Notes: generated by a model not told the origin, from the letters alone. A DNA stretch of 64,000 nt from Streptomyces sp. JHA26 (GCF_002005565.1 NZ_BDJC01000024.1:35309-99308), one strand, 5' to 3'; numbered from the stretch's first letter, positions 15,681 through 23,682 are shown. A program made the numbers and translations.

Positions 15681-15980
15681 ATGCTCCGCTACACGCTGAT
15701 GCGCCTCGGGATCTTCGTGGCCTGCCTCGTGGCCGTCTGGGGCCTCGTCTACGCCGGTGTGTTCCCGCGCGGCCTCGGCGACTCCAACGGCATGTGGATC
15801 GTCCTGCTGTCCCTGCTGCTCTCGGCCCCCATCAGCTTCGTGGTGCTGCGCAAGGAGCGCGACCGCGCCTCCGTGCAGGTCGTGCAGCGGGTGGACCGGA
15901 TGAAGGCCAACCTGGAGGCCAACCGCGGCCAGGAGGACCTCGCCGACGAGGCCGCCCGCGCGCAGGGCCGGACCTCGTAA
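15681..15980 (+). CDS. DUF4229 small membrane protein
   Basis: A 99-residue protein with two membrane helices (LMRLGIFVACLVAVWGLVYA and MWIVLLSLLLSAPISFVVL) and a charged C-terminal tail. The N-terminus MLRYTLMRLGIF and the RKERDRAS segment after the second helix match the actinobacterial DUF4229 family, whose function is unknown. ATG 15681 was chosen over an upstream GTG because the conserved sequence begins there and GAG-rich sequence precedes it. A strong terminator-like hairpin follows 16 bases after the stop. Confidence 0.8.
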   Translation: MLRYTLMRLGIFVACLVAVWGLVYAGVFPRGLGDSNGMWIVLLSLLLSAPISFVVLRKERDRASVQVVQRVDRMKANLEANRGQEDLADEAARAQGRTS

Positions 15981-15996
15981 CCCCCTCACGCACCCG

Positions 15997-16034
15997 AGCG
16001 CCCGGTTCCCTAACCACAGGAAACCGGGGCGCTT
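15997..16034 (+). terminator. Terminator after the DUF4229 gene
   Basis: AGCGCCCGG and CCGGGGCGCT arms pair around a short loop, with one or two bulges, followed by the T-rich stretch TTTACGTTTTACGG. It is a good intrinsic terminator by local standards. Confidence 0.75.
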
Positions 16035-16066
16035 TACGTTTTACGGTCAGGAGTCGGCTCCAGCCT

Positions 16067-16110
16067 CTCAAAGTGAGGCTTTGGGGGTCTCAAAGCGTAA
16101 GTGTTAAAGT
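16067..16110 (+). promoter_or_regulatory. Promoter region of the leader peptide: CTCAAAG direct repeats and -10 box
   Basis: CTCAAAGTG (16067-16075) and CTCAAAGCG (16089-16097) are repeated 22 bp apart, two helical turns. They are followed by TAAAGT at 16105-16110, which ends seven bases before the leader-peptide ATG. This reads as a regulated promoter giving a leaderless transcript. Confidence 0.5.
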
Positions 16111-16117
16111 CGTACGC

Positions 16118-16219
16118 ATGATGTCAGCAGCCGCGCCCGCCACACCGCCGAGCCTCGGGCTCGTGGCGCGCCTGCACGTGGACCTCTGTCGGTGCGCGTC
16201 CGCGAACTGTCGCCCCTGA
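16118..16219 (+). CDS. Cysteine-type leader peptide (regulatory uORF), 33 residues
   Basis: A 33-residue open frame begins at ATG 16118 (or 16121) and ends in LVARLHVDLCRCASANCRP. This matches the actinobacterial leader-peptide pattern R-x-HVDL-x-R-x-x-SA-x-C, which recurs upstream of sulfur and cysteine genes. Three cysteines in the last ten residues suggest that translation senses Cys-tRNA supply, as described for cysteine-rich uORFs in mycobacteria. It stops 73 bases before the symporter start. GTGCGCGTCCG occurs twice, inside the leader (16192-16202) and in the spacer (16255-16265), and could support alternative RNA pairings. No textbook attenuator hairpin is obvious. Confidence 0.75.
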   Translation: MMSAAAPATPPSLGLVARLHVDLCRCASANCRP

Positions 16220-16292
16220 CGTCCCCTCTCATCCGTCGTTCCCCACGTCAGCACGTGCGCGTCCGTCCCCGCGTCCCGTCCCCCTACGGAGC

Positions 16293-17606
16293 ATGTCCGT
16301 GTCCTCCCTCACCAAGTCCTTCAAGGTGCCCTTCTGGGCCCAGATAATCGCCGGCCTCGTCCTCGGCGTCCTGCTGGGCTGGCTGGCCCGCAGCCAGGAC
16401 GTCTCCTGGCTGGTCACCACCCTGGACAAGATCGGCGGCACCTTCATCGGCCTGCTGAAGCTGGCCGTCGCCCCGCTCGTCTTCTTCGCGATCCTCGTCT
16501 CGATCACCAACCTGCGGAAGGTCAACAACGCGGCGCGCCTGGCGTCCCGCACCCTCCTCTGGTTCATGATCACCTCCCTGATCGCGGTGGCCATCGGCCT
16601 CGTCATCGGCCTGGTCACCAACCCCGGCGCGGGCACCGGCCTCACCCCGGCCGACGGCGCCGAGCCCGAGCACACCGGCTCCTGGATCGACTTCCTGACC
16701 GGCATCGTGCCGACCGACGTCATCACGCCGTTCACCGAGCTGAACGTGCTCCAGATCGTCTTCATGGCGGCCGTCGCCGGTATCGCCGCCCTCCAGCTCG
16801 GCGAGAAGGCCCAGCCGATCCTGAACCTGAGCGAGTCGATCCTCGAACTCCTCCAGAAGGCCCTGTGGTGGGTCATCCGCCTGGCCCCGCTCGGCACCGT
16901 CGGCCTCATCGGCCGCGCCATCGCCACCTACGGCTGGGACCTGATCGGCAAGTACGCGACCTTCACCGCCGACATCTACGTCGGCTGCGCGATCGTCCTG
17001 TTCGTGGTCTACCCGACGCTGCTCGCCACCGTCGCCAAGGTCAGCCCGCTCCAGTTCTTCAAGGGCGCCTGGCCCGCCATCCAGCTCGCCTTCGTCTCCC
17101 GCTCGTCCGTGGGCACCATGCCGCTGACCCAGAAGGTCACCGAGCGCCTCGGCGTGCCGAGGGAGTACGCGTCCTTCGCCGTGCCGTTCGGCGCGACGAC
17201 CAAGATGGACGGCTGCGCCGCGATCTACCCGGCGATCGCCGCGATCTTCGTCGCGCAGATCTTCGACATCCCCCTCGGGGTCGGCGACTACCTGCTGATC
17301 GCCTTCGTCTCGGTGGTCGGCTCCGCCGCCACGGCCGGCCTCACCGGCGCCACGGTCATGCTGACGCTGACCCTGTCCACGCTGGGCCTGCCGATGGAGG
17401 GCGTCGGCCTCCTCCTCGCCATCGACCCGATCCTGGACATGATGCGCACCGCGACCAACGTCGCCGGCCAGGCCCTCGTCCCGGTCGTCGTCGCCGCCCG
17501 CGAGGGCCTGCTCGACCGCAAGGCGTACGACGAGGCGCACAGCTCGCCGCTGGACGAGCCGGAGCGGGAGAAGCGGGACGCGGAGCCCGTCCCGGCCGCG
17601 GCCTGA
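16293..17606 (+). CDS. Dicarboxylate/amino acid:cation symporter (DAACS), possible cystine importer
   Basis: A 437-residue transporter of the DAACS (glutamate/dicarboxylate/cystine) family with about eight helices and two re-entrant loops. The first loop is SRSSVGTMPLTQKV. The second is FGATTKMDGCAAIYPA. The tail motif is MRTATNVAGQA. The family imports acidic amino acids, C4-dicarboxylates, serine/threonine or cystine with Na+ or H+. The first loop (SRSS-x-G-x-MPL) resembles cystine importers of the TcyP type, and a cysteine-type leader peptide precedes it, so cystine uptake is a reasonable inference but unproven. GGAG at 16288-16291 is too close to ATG 16293. The in-frame GTG 16299 is better spaced and may be the true start. 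Confidence 0.85.
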   Translation: MSVSSLTKSFKVPFWAQIIAGLVLGVLLGWLARSQDVSWLVTTLDKIGGTFIGLLKLAVAPLVFFAILVSITNLRKVNNAARLASRTLLWFMITSLIAVAIGLVIGLVTNPGAGTGLTPADGAEPEHTGSWIDFLTGIVPTDVITPFTELNVLQIVFMAAVAGIAALQLGEKAQPILNLSESILELLQKALWWVIRLAPLGTVGLIGRAIATYGWDLIGKYATFTADIYVGCAIVLFVVYPTLLATVAKVSPLQFFKGAWPAIQLAFVSRSSVGTMPLTQKVTERLGVPREYASFAVPFGATTKMDGCAAIYPAIAAIFVAQIFDIPLGVGDYLLIAFVSVVGSAATAGLTGATVMLTLTLSTLGLPMEGVGLLLAIDPILDMMRTATNVAGQALVPVVVAAREGLLDRKAYDEAHSSPLDEPEREKRDAEPVPAAA

Positions 17607-17620
17607 CCGCTTGACCGCCT

Positions 17621-17674
17621 GACCACGACAGGGGCGTCCGGACGCATCGGCGTCCGGACGCCCCTGTCGTGGTC
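17621..17674. terminator. 25-bp perfect-stem hairpin between symporter and tetR genes
   Basis: Bases 17621-17645 pair perfectly with 17650-17674 around the loop ATCG. It sits 14 bases after the symporter stop and ends just before the tetR promoter. It is an unusually stable terminator without a T-run. Confidence 0.85.
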
Positions 17675-17684
17675 GCGCGGACCG

Positions 17685-17690
17685 TACGCT
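17685..17690 (+). promoter_or_regulatory. Putative -10 element of the tetR gene
   Basis: TACGCT ends seven bases before ATG 17698, indicating leaderless expression and favouring that ATG over the one at 17692. Confidence 0.45.
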
Positions 17691-17697
17691 GATGCCC

Positions 17698-18375
17698 ATG
17701 GGTGTGGGGAAGACCAAGCGGATGCCGCGTGCGGTCCGTGAGCAGCAGATGCTGGACGCCGCGGTGCGCACCTTCGGGCAGCGCGGGTACATGGCGGCGT
17801 CGATGGACGAGATCGCCGAACTCGCGGGCGTGTCCAAGCCGCTGGTCTACCTCTACCTGAACTCGAAGGAAGACCTCTTCACCGCCTGCATCCGCCGTGA
17901 GGCGCGGGCGCTGACCGAGGCCGTGCGGGCCGGCGTCCGCCCGGGACTGCCGGCCGACGGCCAGCTCTGGTCGGGCCTGCGGGCCTTCTTCACCCACACC
18001 GCCCGGAACCCGGACGCCTGGGCGGTGCTGCACCTCCAGGCCCGTACCCACGGCGAGCCGTTCGCCGCCGAGGTGGCGGTGATGCGCGAGGAGATCGTCG
18101 CGTTCGTGACGCAGCTGATCGCCGCCGCCGCGCGGGACGCCCACCGTGACCCGGACCTGCCCGAGCGCGAGGTCGCCGGGCTCGCCGAGGCCCTGGTCGG
18201 CGCCGCCGAGTCGCTCGCGGACTGGGCCAACGCGACCGAGGGCGTCAGCGCGAGGCAGGCGGCGGCGACCCTGATGAACTTCGCCTGGGCGGGCCTGGGC
18301 AACCTGATGACGGACCGGCCCTGGACCCCGCCCGAGGAGTCCGGGGCCGAAGCGGTGGCTCACGCCGCCGGATAG
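17698..18375 (+). CDS. TetR family transcriptional regulator
   Basis: A 225-residue TetR-type repressor. The HTH reads REQQMLDAAVRTFGQRGY, then MDEIAELAGVSKPLVYLYLNSKEDLF, a textbook TetR DNA-binding domain within residues 12-60. The C-terminal domain is the variable effector pocket. ATG 17698 was chosen because it lies at the expected leaderless distance from TACGCT. Its 3' end overlaps the end of the opposing maoC-like gene by 16 bases. Given the fatty-acid-type neighbours, it may regulate maoC and fadD through the TTAC-GTAA sites at 19253-19355. This is inference only. Confidence 0.88.
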   Translation: MGVGKTKRMPRAVREQQMLDAAVRTFGQRGYMAASMDEIAELAGVSKPLVYLYLNSKEDLFTACIRREARALTEAVRAGVRPGLPADGQLWSGLRAFFTHTARNPDAWAVLHLQARTHGEPFAAEVAVMREEIVAFVTQLIAAAARDAHRDPDLPEREVAGLAEALVGAAESLADWANATEGVSARQAAATLMNFAWAGLGNLMTDRPWTPPEESGAEAVAHAAG

Positions 18376-19214
18376 GGGACGACCTCGCCGGACAGGTGCG
18401 GCCGGCCCTCGCCGCCGCGCAGTTCGAACCGTCCGTCCCCGGCCCCGTACGTCACCGTCCCCGGCAGCGGCAGTGGCGCCTCGAAGGCGGCCCGCACCGT
18501 GACCGCCTCCGGGGTGCCGTGCTCGGCGAGGCACCGGGCCACCGACCACATGCCGTGTGCGATGGGGCGGGGGAAGCCGAACGGGCGGGCGGTGAGGGGG
18601 TGCAGGTGGATCGGGTTGCGGTCGCCGGACGCGGCTCCGTAGCGCCGGCCGAGGTCACCGGCGAGCCGCCACTCGGCGCGCACGGGCAGCGGCGGCTCCT
18701 GCCGCCGCGGGACGTCGGAGGAGCTCCGCCCCCCGGTGCCGTGCCGCGCCAGGTAGGTGCTGCGCGACTCCCACACCAGCTCGCCGCCGGCCCGCAGCTC
18801 CGTCACGACCGCGGCCTCGGTGCCGCGCCGGTGCGGCAGCAGGGCCTCGACGCGCACGGCGAGTGCGTAGGTCCCGGCCGCCGGCAGGGAGGCCCGCCGG
18901 GTGAGGCCGATCGACGTGTGGACGAGCCCGAGCAGCGGCAGCGGGAAGTCCCGGCGGCTCATCAGCCGCACGGCCAGCGGGAAGCCGAGCACGTGGGGAT
19001 AGGTCGGGGGAAGCGTGGCCGCCCCGGCCGGGAAGCCGCACGCCCGTTCGTAGGCGGCCAGCCGGGCGGGGTCCACGCGCAGGCCGGGGACCACCAGGCG
19101 GGTGCGCGGGAAGTCCGCGTCGGGGCGGGGCCGCTTGAGGGGCGACAGCAGGGCGCCGCGGGCGAGGAGCGGCGTGAGGGCGGGGACGGCGGTCAGCGGA
19201 CGGTCGTCGGCCAC
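18360..19214 (-). CDS. MaoC-like hotdog-fold dehydratase
   Basis: A 284-residue double-hotdog protein of the MaoC/hydratase-2 type. The C-terminal half holds the active-site pattern YGAASGDRNPIHLHPLTAR followed by FPRPIAHGMW, in which Asp and His would hydrate or dehydrate an enoyl-CoA or enoyl-ACP. The N-terminal half is a second, divergent hotdog without that motif, as in (3R)-hydroxyacyl dehydratases of actinomycetes. A GTG start with GGGGGACG upstream is used. The gene is divergent from the acyl-CoA synthetase gene across a region with TTAC-GTAA palindromes, and the two may be co-regulated in lipid metabolism. Confidence 0.85.
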   Translation of the reverse strand: MADDRPLTAVPALTPLLARGALLSPLKRPRPDADFPRTRLVVPGLRVDPARLAAYERACGFPAGAATLPPTYPHVLGFPLAVRLMSRRDFPLPLLGLVHTSIGLTRRASLPAAGTYALAVRVEALLPHRRGTEAAVVTELRAGGELVWESRSTYLARHGTGGRSSSDVPRRQEPPLPVRAEWRLAGDLGRRYGAASGDRNPIHLHPLTARPFGFPRPIAHGMWSVARCLAEHGTPEAVTVRAAFEAPLPLPGTVTYGAGDGRFELRGGEGRPHLSGEVVPYPAA

Positions 19215-19252
19215 GGGCGTCCCCCAGCTCTGTGAACAGACCCGAACAACAC

Positions 19253-19355
19253 TTACTTTGAAGTAATGTTACCGGAGGTAAGGCGTGGTCGTCCCGTTGC
19301 GGAGAGGTGTGGTGTGCCGATCATTCCGGACCGAACGTGACTTACCCGCAGGTAA
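19253..19355. promoter_or_regulatory. Cluster of three TTAC-GTAA inverted repeats (candidate operators)
   Basis: TTACTTTGAAGTAA (19253-19266), TTACCGGAGGTAA (19269-19281) and TTACCCGCAGGTAA (19342-19355) share the half-site TTAC(C/T) and its complement. A lone GGTAACC follows near 19446. They occupy the divergent maoC/fadD control region of 346 bases and look like binding sites of one dimeric repressor. The rest of the 19215-19560 region shows no gene. Confidence 0.6.
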
Positions 19356-19560
19356 CCCCCGAGACTGCACAGCCCCGGCGCCGGACCATCCCCGAACCCG
19401 CACCAACTCCCCACGCGAGCCCCGTACGATCCCGAACCTGACCGCCGGTAACCCCCGGCAGGACCTCATCCACCGGGCCCGGCGATGAACGCCTCGGCGC
19501 CCGAGGCACGTACGTCATGCAGCTGAGCAGTGCCGCCGCTGCACGTCCCAGGAGCCGCCC

Positions 19561-21486
19561 GTGTCCACCCCGCTTCCCTCCTTCGCCCCCTCCGCCGCGT
19601 TCACCGACTCACCCGGTCCCACCCTGGTGGCACCCGAGACGCGACGCCTGGACGGGGCCGTGCGGGAGGCGTACGTACCGCCGTTCGCCCCGCCGGTGCG
19701 GCACGGTTCCCTGGCCGACCTGCCCTTCGACAACGCGGCGGCCGTGCCCGACGCGGTGGTCCTCAGCCGCAGGTCGGGCGACGGCCACTGGAGCGACGTG
19801 ACGGCGGCCGAGTTCGCCGCGCAGGTGCTGGCGGTGGCGAAGGGGATGATCTCCGAGGGCCTGATGCCGGGCGACCGGATAGCGATCATGGCCCGGACGA
19901 CGTACGAGTGGACGCTGCTGGACTTCGCCGCCTGGGCCGCGGGCCTCGTCACGGTGCCCGTCTACCCGACCTCCTCGCTCTTCCAGGTCCGCTGGATCCT
20001 CCAGGACTCGGGCGCGGTCACCCTGGTCACCGAGACGGCCGCGCAGGCGGCGGCCCTCGGCCCCGAGCTGGGCCGCCTCCCCGACCTGCGACACCTGTGG
20101 ATCATGGAGAAGGGGCACGTGGAGCAGCTCGCCGAGCTGGGCGCGCAGGTGTCGGACGCGGAGGTGGACGTACGCCGGGGCGTGCTGAGCCCGAGCACGC
20201 TCGCCACCCTGATCTACACCTCGGGCACCACGGGCCGCCCCAAGGGGTGCGTGCTGACCCACGGCAACTTCTTCGCCGAGGTGGACAACGCGATCGAGCT
20301 GCTCTACCCGGTCTTCAAGACGCAGACGGAGGAGCCGTCGATCCTGCTCTTCCTCCCCATGTCCCACGTCTTCGGCCGGATGGTCGCCGTGGCCTGTGTC
20401 CGCGCCCGGGTCCGCCTCGGACACGCGCCGAGCTTGAAGGCGGAGGACCTGCTGCCGGACCTGGCGGCCTTCCGGCCGACCTGTCTGCTGACCATCCCGT
20501 ACATGCTGGAGAAGGTCTTCAACGGGGCGCGCGCCAAGGCCGAGTCGGGCGGGCGGGCCGCGGTCTTCGACCGCGCGGTCTCGGTGGCGGTGCGCCACGG
20601 CGAGGCCATGGAGGACCGCCGGACCGGTTCGGGCGGCGGCCCGAACCGCGCCCTGAAGACCGCCCGCTCCTTCTACGACCCCCTCGTCTACCGCAAGATC
20701 CGGAGCGCCATGGGCGGCCGGGTCCGGCACATCATCTGCGGCGGCTCCCCGCTCGGCCGCCGTCTGGCCGCCTTCTACGCGGGCGCCGGCATCGAGATCT
20801 ACGAGGGCTACGGCCTCACCGAGACGACGGCCGCGGTGACCGTGACGCCGCCGCTGAAGCCGCGCCTGGGCACGGTGGGCTGGCCGCTGCCGGGCACCCG
20901 GATCCGGATCGCCGCCGACGGCGAGATCCTCGTCGCCGGCGACCAGGTCCTGCACGGCTACTGGGACCCCCGGGCGGGCGGCGTCGTCCCGGCCGCCCCC
21001 GACGGCTGGTTCCCCACCGGCGACCTCGGCAGCCTGGACGACGAGGGGTACCTGACGATCACCGGCCGCAAGAAGGAGCTGCTGATCACGGCGGGCGGCA
21101 AGAGCGTGGCCCCGGCCCCGCTGGAGAACTGGCTGCGCCAGCACCCCCTGATCTCCCAGTGCATGATCATCGGCGAACGCCGCCCCTACGTCTCCGCCCT
21201 GATCACCCTCGACCCCGACGGCATCACCCACTGGCGCCGCATGAACGGCAAGCACCCCGTGCCGCCGGAGCTGCTGACCGACGACGAGGAGGTCCACGCG
21301 GTGCTCCAGCGCGCGGTCGACGAGGCCAACAAGATGGTCTCCCGCCCGGAGTCCATCCGCCGCTTCGCCGTCCTGCCGAGGGACTTCACGGAGTGGGAGG
21401 GCCACCTGACCCCCTCGATGAAGCTCCGGCGCGACGTGATCATGCGGGACTTCGCGGAGACGGTGGAGACGCTGTACGGGGGGTAG
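19561..21486 (+). CDS. Long-chain acyl-CoA synthetase (AMP-dependent)
   Basis: A 641-residue ANL-superfamily adenylate-forming enzyme. Visible signatures are the P-loop LIYTSGTTGRPKGCVLTH, the A5 motif YEGYGLTETTA, the A7/A8 motifs GWFPTGDLG and ITGRKKELLITAGGK, and the C-terminal lysine-containing region LTPSMKLRRD. Length and the FadD15-like organisation indicate activation of long-chain fatty acids to acyl-CoA via acyl-AMP. A GTG start with AGGAG seven bases upstream is well supported. It is divergent from the maoC-like gene and 14 bases from the opposing methyltransferase gene. Confidence 0.92.
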   Translation: MSTPLPSFAPSAAFTDSPGPTLVAPETRRLDGAVREAYVPPFAPPVRHGSLADLPFDNAAAVPDAVVLSRRSGDGHWSDVTAAEFAAQVLAVAKGMISEGLMPGDRIAIMARTTYEWTLLDFAAWAAGLVTVPVYPTSSLFQVRWILQDSGAVTLVTETAAQAAALGPELGRLPDLRHLWIMEKGHVEQLAELGAQVSDAEVDVRRGVLSPSTLATLIYTSGTTGRPKGCVLTHGNFFAEVDNAIELLYPVFKTQTEEPSILLFLPMSHVFGRMVAVACVRARVRLGHAPSLKAEDLLPDLAAFRPTCLLTIPYMLEKVFNGARAKAESGGRAAVFDRAVSVAVRHGEAMEDRRTGSGGGPNRALKTARSFYDPLVYRKIRSAMGGRVRHIICGGSPLGRRLAAFYAGAGIEIYEGYGLTETTAAVTVTPPLKPRLGTVGWPLPGTRIRIAADGEILVAGDQVLHGYWDPRAGGVVPAAPDGWFPTGDLGSLDDEGYLTITGRKKELLITAGGKSVAPAPLENWLRQHPLISQCMIIGERRPYVSALITLDPDGITHWRRMNGKHPVPPELLTDDEEVHAVLQRAVDEANKMVSRPESIRRFAVLPRDFTEWEGHLTPSMKLRRDVIMRDFAETVETLYGG

Positions 21487-21500
21487 GCGGAAGGGCCGGC

Positions 21501-22145
21501 TCAGCGGCGGGCGATCAGGCAGGCCTGCGGGACCTTCGCGGAGGTGTCCTCCTCCTGTACGCGCACCGTCCGCGACAGCACGGTGAAGCCGGCCCGCTCC
21601 AGCAGCTCCGCCATCCGCTCCGGGCGTCGCCGTTCGAAGTCCAGGGAGACCGGGTGGCCGAAGGGGCGGTCGAGGCGGCTCGGCTCGTCGCCGACCTGGA
21701 AGGCGAGGAGGAAGTGCCCGCCCGGGGCCAGCACGCGCCGCACCTCCGTGAAGAGGTCCGGCAGCCGGTCCCACGGCGTGTGGATCGACGAGTACCAGGA
21801 GACGGCCCCCGCGAGAGCGCCGTCGGGCAGGTCCAGCTCCAGCATGGAGCCCTGCTCGAAGCGCAGGCCCGGGTTCTCGCGGCGGGCGACGGCGAGCATC
21901 GAGGCGGACAGGTCGAGGCCGAAGACCCGCAGGCCGAGCGAGGCGAGGTGGGCGGTGACCCGGCCGGGTCCGCAGCCCAGGTCGGCCACCCGGCCCTCCG
22001 GTCCCACCAGCTCGGCGAAGGCGGCCATCAGCGCGCGGTCCAGCGCGGTGCCGGCGCCGATGACGCGGAAGTGGTCGGCGTAGTCCTCGGCGATGGTGTC
22101 GTAGAAGGTCCGGGTCGTGTCCAGGAAGCCGGTGTCGTGGGTCAT
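21501..22145 (-). CDS. Class I SAM-dependent methyltransferase
   Basis: A 214-residue Rossmann-fold methyltransferase. Motif I is VADLGCGPGRVTAHL, followed by the acidic residue at the end of strand 2 (VFGLDLSASML). Motif IV is SWYSSIHTP. The motif post-I and RRVLAPGGHFLLAF segments are standard for methyltransferase domain 11/25 proteins. The substrate is not predictable. The ATG start is clear, and the stop is 14 bases from that of the converging acyl-CoA synthetase gene. Confidence 0.85.
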   Translation of the reverse strand: MTHDTGFLDTTRTFYDTIAEDYADHFRVIGAGTALDRALMAAFAELVGPEGRVADLGCGPGRVTAHLASLGLRVFGLDLSASMLAVARRENPGLRFEQGSMLELDLPDGALAGAVSWYSSIHTPWDRLPDLFTEVRRVLAPGGHFLLAFQVGDEPSRLDRPFGHPVSLDFERRRPERMAELLERAGFTVLSRTVRVQEEDTSAKVPQACLIARR

Positions 22146-22228
22146 GGCGCGACCCTAGGGCCCGCCACCGACAGCCGGCGCCGGTCGCCGGAATTCACCG
22201 GGAATTCACGAGGGCGCCGGAAAGGGCA

Positions 22229-22261
22229 GGAGCCCCGTCGCCGAAAACGGCGCGGGGCTCC
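22229..22261 (-). terminator. Terminator of the cold-shock gene
   Basis: GGAGCCCCG and CGGGGCTCC arms, extended by CGCCG/CGGCG with one bulge, close on an AAAA loop. It lies 17 bases downstream of the cold-shock stop on the minus strand. Confidence 0.8.
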
Positions 22262-22278
22262 TTGGGTACTGCTGTCGA

Positions 22279-22482
22279 TCAGACAGGAGTGACGTTCTCC
22301 GCCTGCGGGCCCTTCGGACCCTGCGTGACGTCGAAGGACACCTGCTGGTTCTCCTCGAGGGAACGGAATCCCTGAGCGTTGATCGCGGAGTAGTGGACGA
22401 AGACGTCCGGGCCGCCGCCTTCCTGGGCGATGAAACCAAAGCCCTTTTCGGCGTTGAACCACTTCACGGTTCCGGTAGCCAT
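22279..22482 (-). CDS. Cold-shock domain protein (CspA family)
   Basis: A 67-residue single cold-shock domain, the full normal length. RNP1 (KGFGFIAQ) and RNP2 (VFVHYSAI) RNA-binding motifs are present, and the N-terminus MATGTVKWFNAEKGFGFI is canonical. It binds single-stranded nucleic acid and acts as an RNA chaperone in the cytosol. A strong ribosome-binding site, AAGGAGG, precedes the ATG, and a roughly 110-base 5' leader with a hairpin is predicted from the promoter position, as is usual for csp genes. Confidence 0.97.
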   Translation of the reverse strand: MATGTVKWFNAEKGFGFIAQEGGGPDVFVHYSAINAQGFRSLEENQQVSFDVTQGPKGPQAENVTPV

Positions 22483-22572
22483 AAGCCCTCCTTGGGCCCA
22501 AAGGGTTGCCCTGCTCCAGAACCAGCAAGTGTGAAGACCGATCCGCACAACTGCATATGTCTGAGAATGACG

Positions 22573-22629
22573 AGAGCCCGCGGTCACATGCTCCGCAGGC
22601 TCTGTACTGCAAGGGAAACCAAACTGCAA
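22573..22629 (-). promoter_or_regulatory. Promoter and 5' leader hairpin of the cold-shock gene
   Basis: On the minus strand TTGCAG (22624-22629) and TACAGA (22601-22606) are separated by 17 bases, a good sigma-70-type spacing. GAGCC-GCGG and CCGC-GGCTC arms just after it (22573-22603) can fold the start of the leader. Confidence 0.5.
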
Positions 22630-22758
22630 CTTGCTGTGAGCCTAGCACGCAGGGCCCCCGACGCAACAGAGGTCAAGATCACTTCACCCGAATGTTTGAA
22701 CGCACGTGCCATTCGGCTGACACCGGGGGGTGCCGCCGGGCGGCCGACGGGGGAGGGC

Positions 22759-22764
22759 TAGCCT
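22759..22764 (+). promoter_or_regulatory. Putative -10 element of mqnA (leaderless)
   Basis: TAGCCT is followed by six bases and the GTG start of mqnA, with no Shine-Dalgarno sequence. Confidence 0.5.
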
Positions 22765-22770
22765 CGCGAT

Positions 22771-23619
22771 GTGGACAATTCTCGCACCCGGCCGCGTGTC
22801 GGCCACATCCAGTTCCTGAACTGCATGCCCCTGTACTGGGGGCTCGCGAGAACGGGAACGCTCCTCGATTTCGAGCTGACGAAGGACACCCCGGAGAAGC
22901 TCAGCGAGCAGCTGGTGCAGGGCGATCTCGACATCGGTCCGGTCACCCTGGTCGAGTTCCTCAAGCACGCGGACCAACTGGTCGCCTTCCCCGACATCGC
23001 CGTCGGCTGCGACGGCCCGGTGATGTCGTGCGTGATCGTCTCGCAGGTCCCGCTGGACAGGCTGGACGGCGCCCGCGTCGCCCTCGGGTCGACCTCGCGC
23101 ACCTCGGTCCGGCTCGCCCAGCTGCTGCTGGCCGAGCGCTTCGGGGTCCGGCCCGACTACTACACCTGCCCGCCGGACCTGAGCGTGATGATGCAGGAGG
23201 CCGACGCGGCCGTCCTCATCGGCGACGCCGCGCTGCGCGCCAACATGATCGACGGGCCGCGCTACGGCCTCGACGTGCACGACCTGGGCGCGCTGTGGAA
23301 GGAGTGGACGGGTCTGCCGTTCGTCTTCGCGGTCTGGGCGGCCCGGCGCGACTACGTGGAGCGCGAGCCGGTCATCGCCCGCAAGGTGCACGAGGCCTTC
23401 CTCGCCTCCCGCAACCTCTCCCTGGAGGAGGTCGACAAGGTCGCCGAGCAGGCGGCCCGCTGGGAGGTCTTCGACGAGGAGACCCTCGCGCGGTACTTCA
23501 CGACCCTGGACTTCCGCTTCGGCGCCCCGCAGCTGGAGGCGGTCACGGAGTTCGCCCGCCGGGTCGGTCCGACGACGGGCTTCCCGGCGGACGTGAAGGT
23601 GGAGCTGCTCGAACCCTGA
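22771..23619 (+). CDS. mqnA: Chorismate dehydratase (MqnA)
   Basis: A 282-residue periplasmic-binding-protein-like fold without a signal peptide, typical of MqnA. The N-terminal VGHIQFLNCMPLYWGL and the substrate-site segments LVQGDLDIGPVTLVEF and ALGSTSRTSVRLAQLLL are family hallmarks. MqnA dehydrates chorismate to 3-[(1-carboxyvinyl)oxy]benzoate, the first step of the futalosine menaquinone pathway. SCO4506 is the known S. coelicolor equivalent. The GTG start lies six bases after TAGCCT, implying a leaderless message. It is followed by the kinase gene in the same direction. Confidence 0.95.
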   Translation: MDNSRTRPRVGHIQFLNCMPLYWGLARTGTLLDFELTKDTPEKLSEQLVQGDLDIGPVTLVEFLKHADQLVAFPDIAVGCDGPVMSCVIVSQVPLDRLDGARVALGSTSRTSVRLAQLLLAERFGVRPDYYTCPPDLSVMMQEADAAVLIGDAALRANMIDGPRYGLDVHDLGALWKEWTGLPFVFAVWAARRDYVEREPVIARKVHEAFLASRNLSLEEVDKVAEQAARWEVFDEETLARYFTTLDFRFGAPQLEAVTEFARRVGPTTGFPADVKVELLEP

Positions 23620-23682
23620 GCGTCGCGCCGTCGGCCCATTACCCTGCTGAAAGGTTCCGGCGTACGGGGGAGGGGTGGACCG

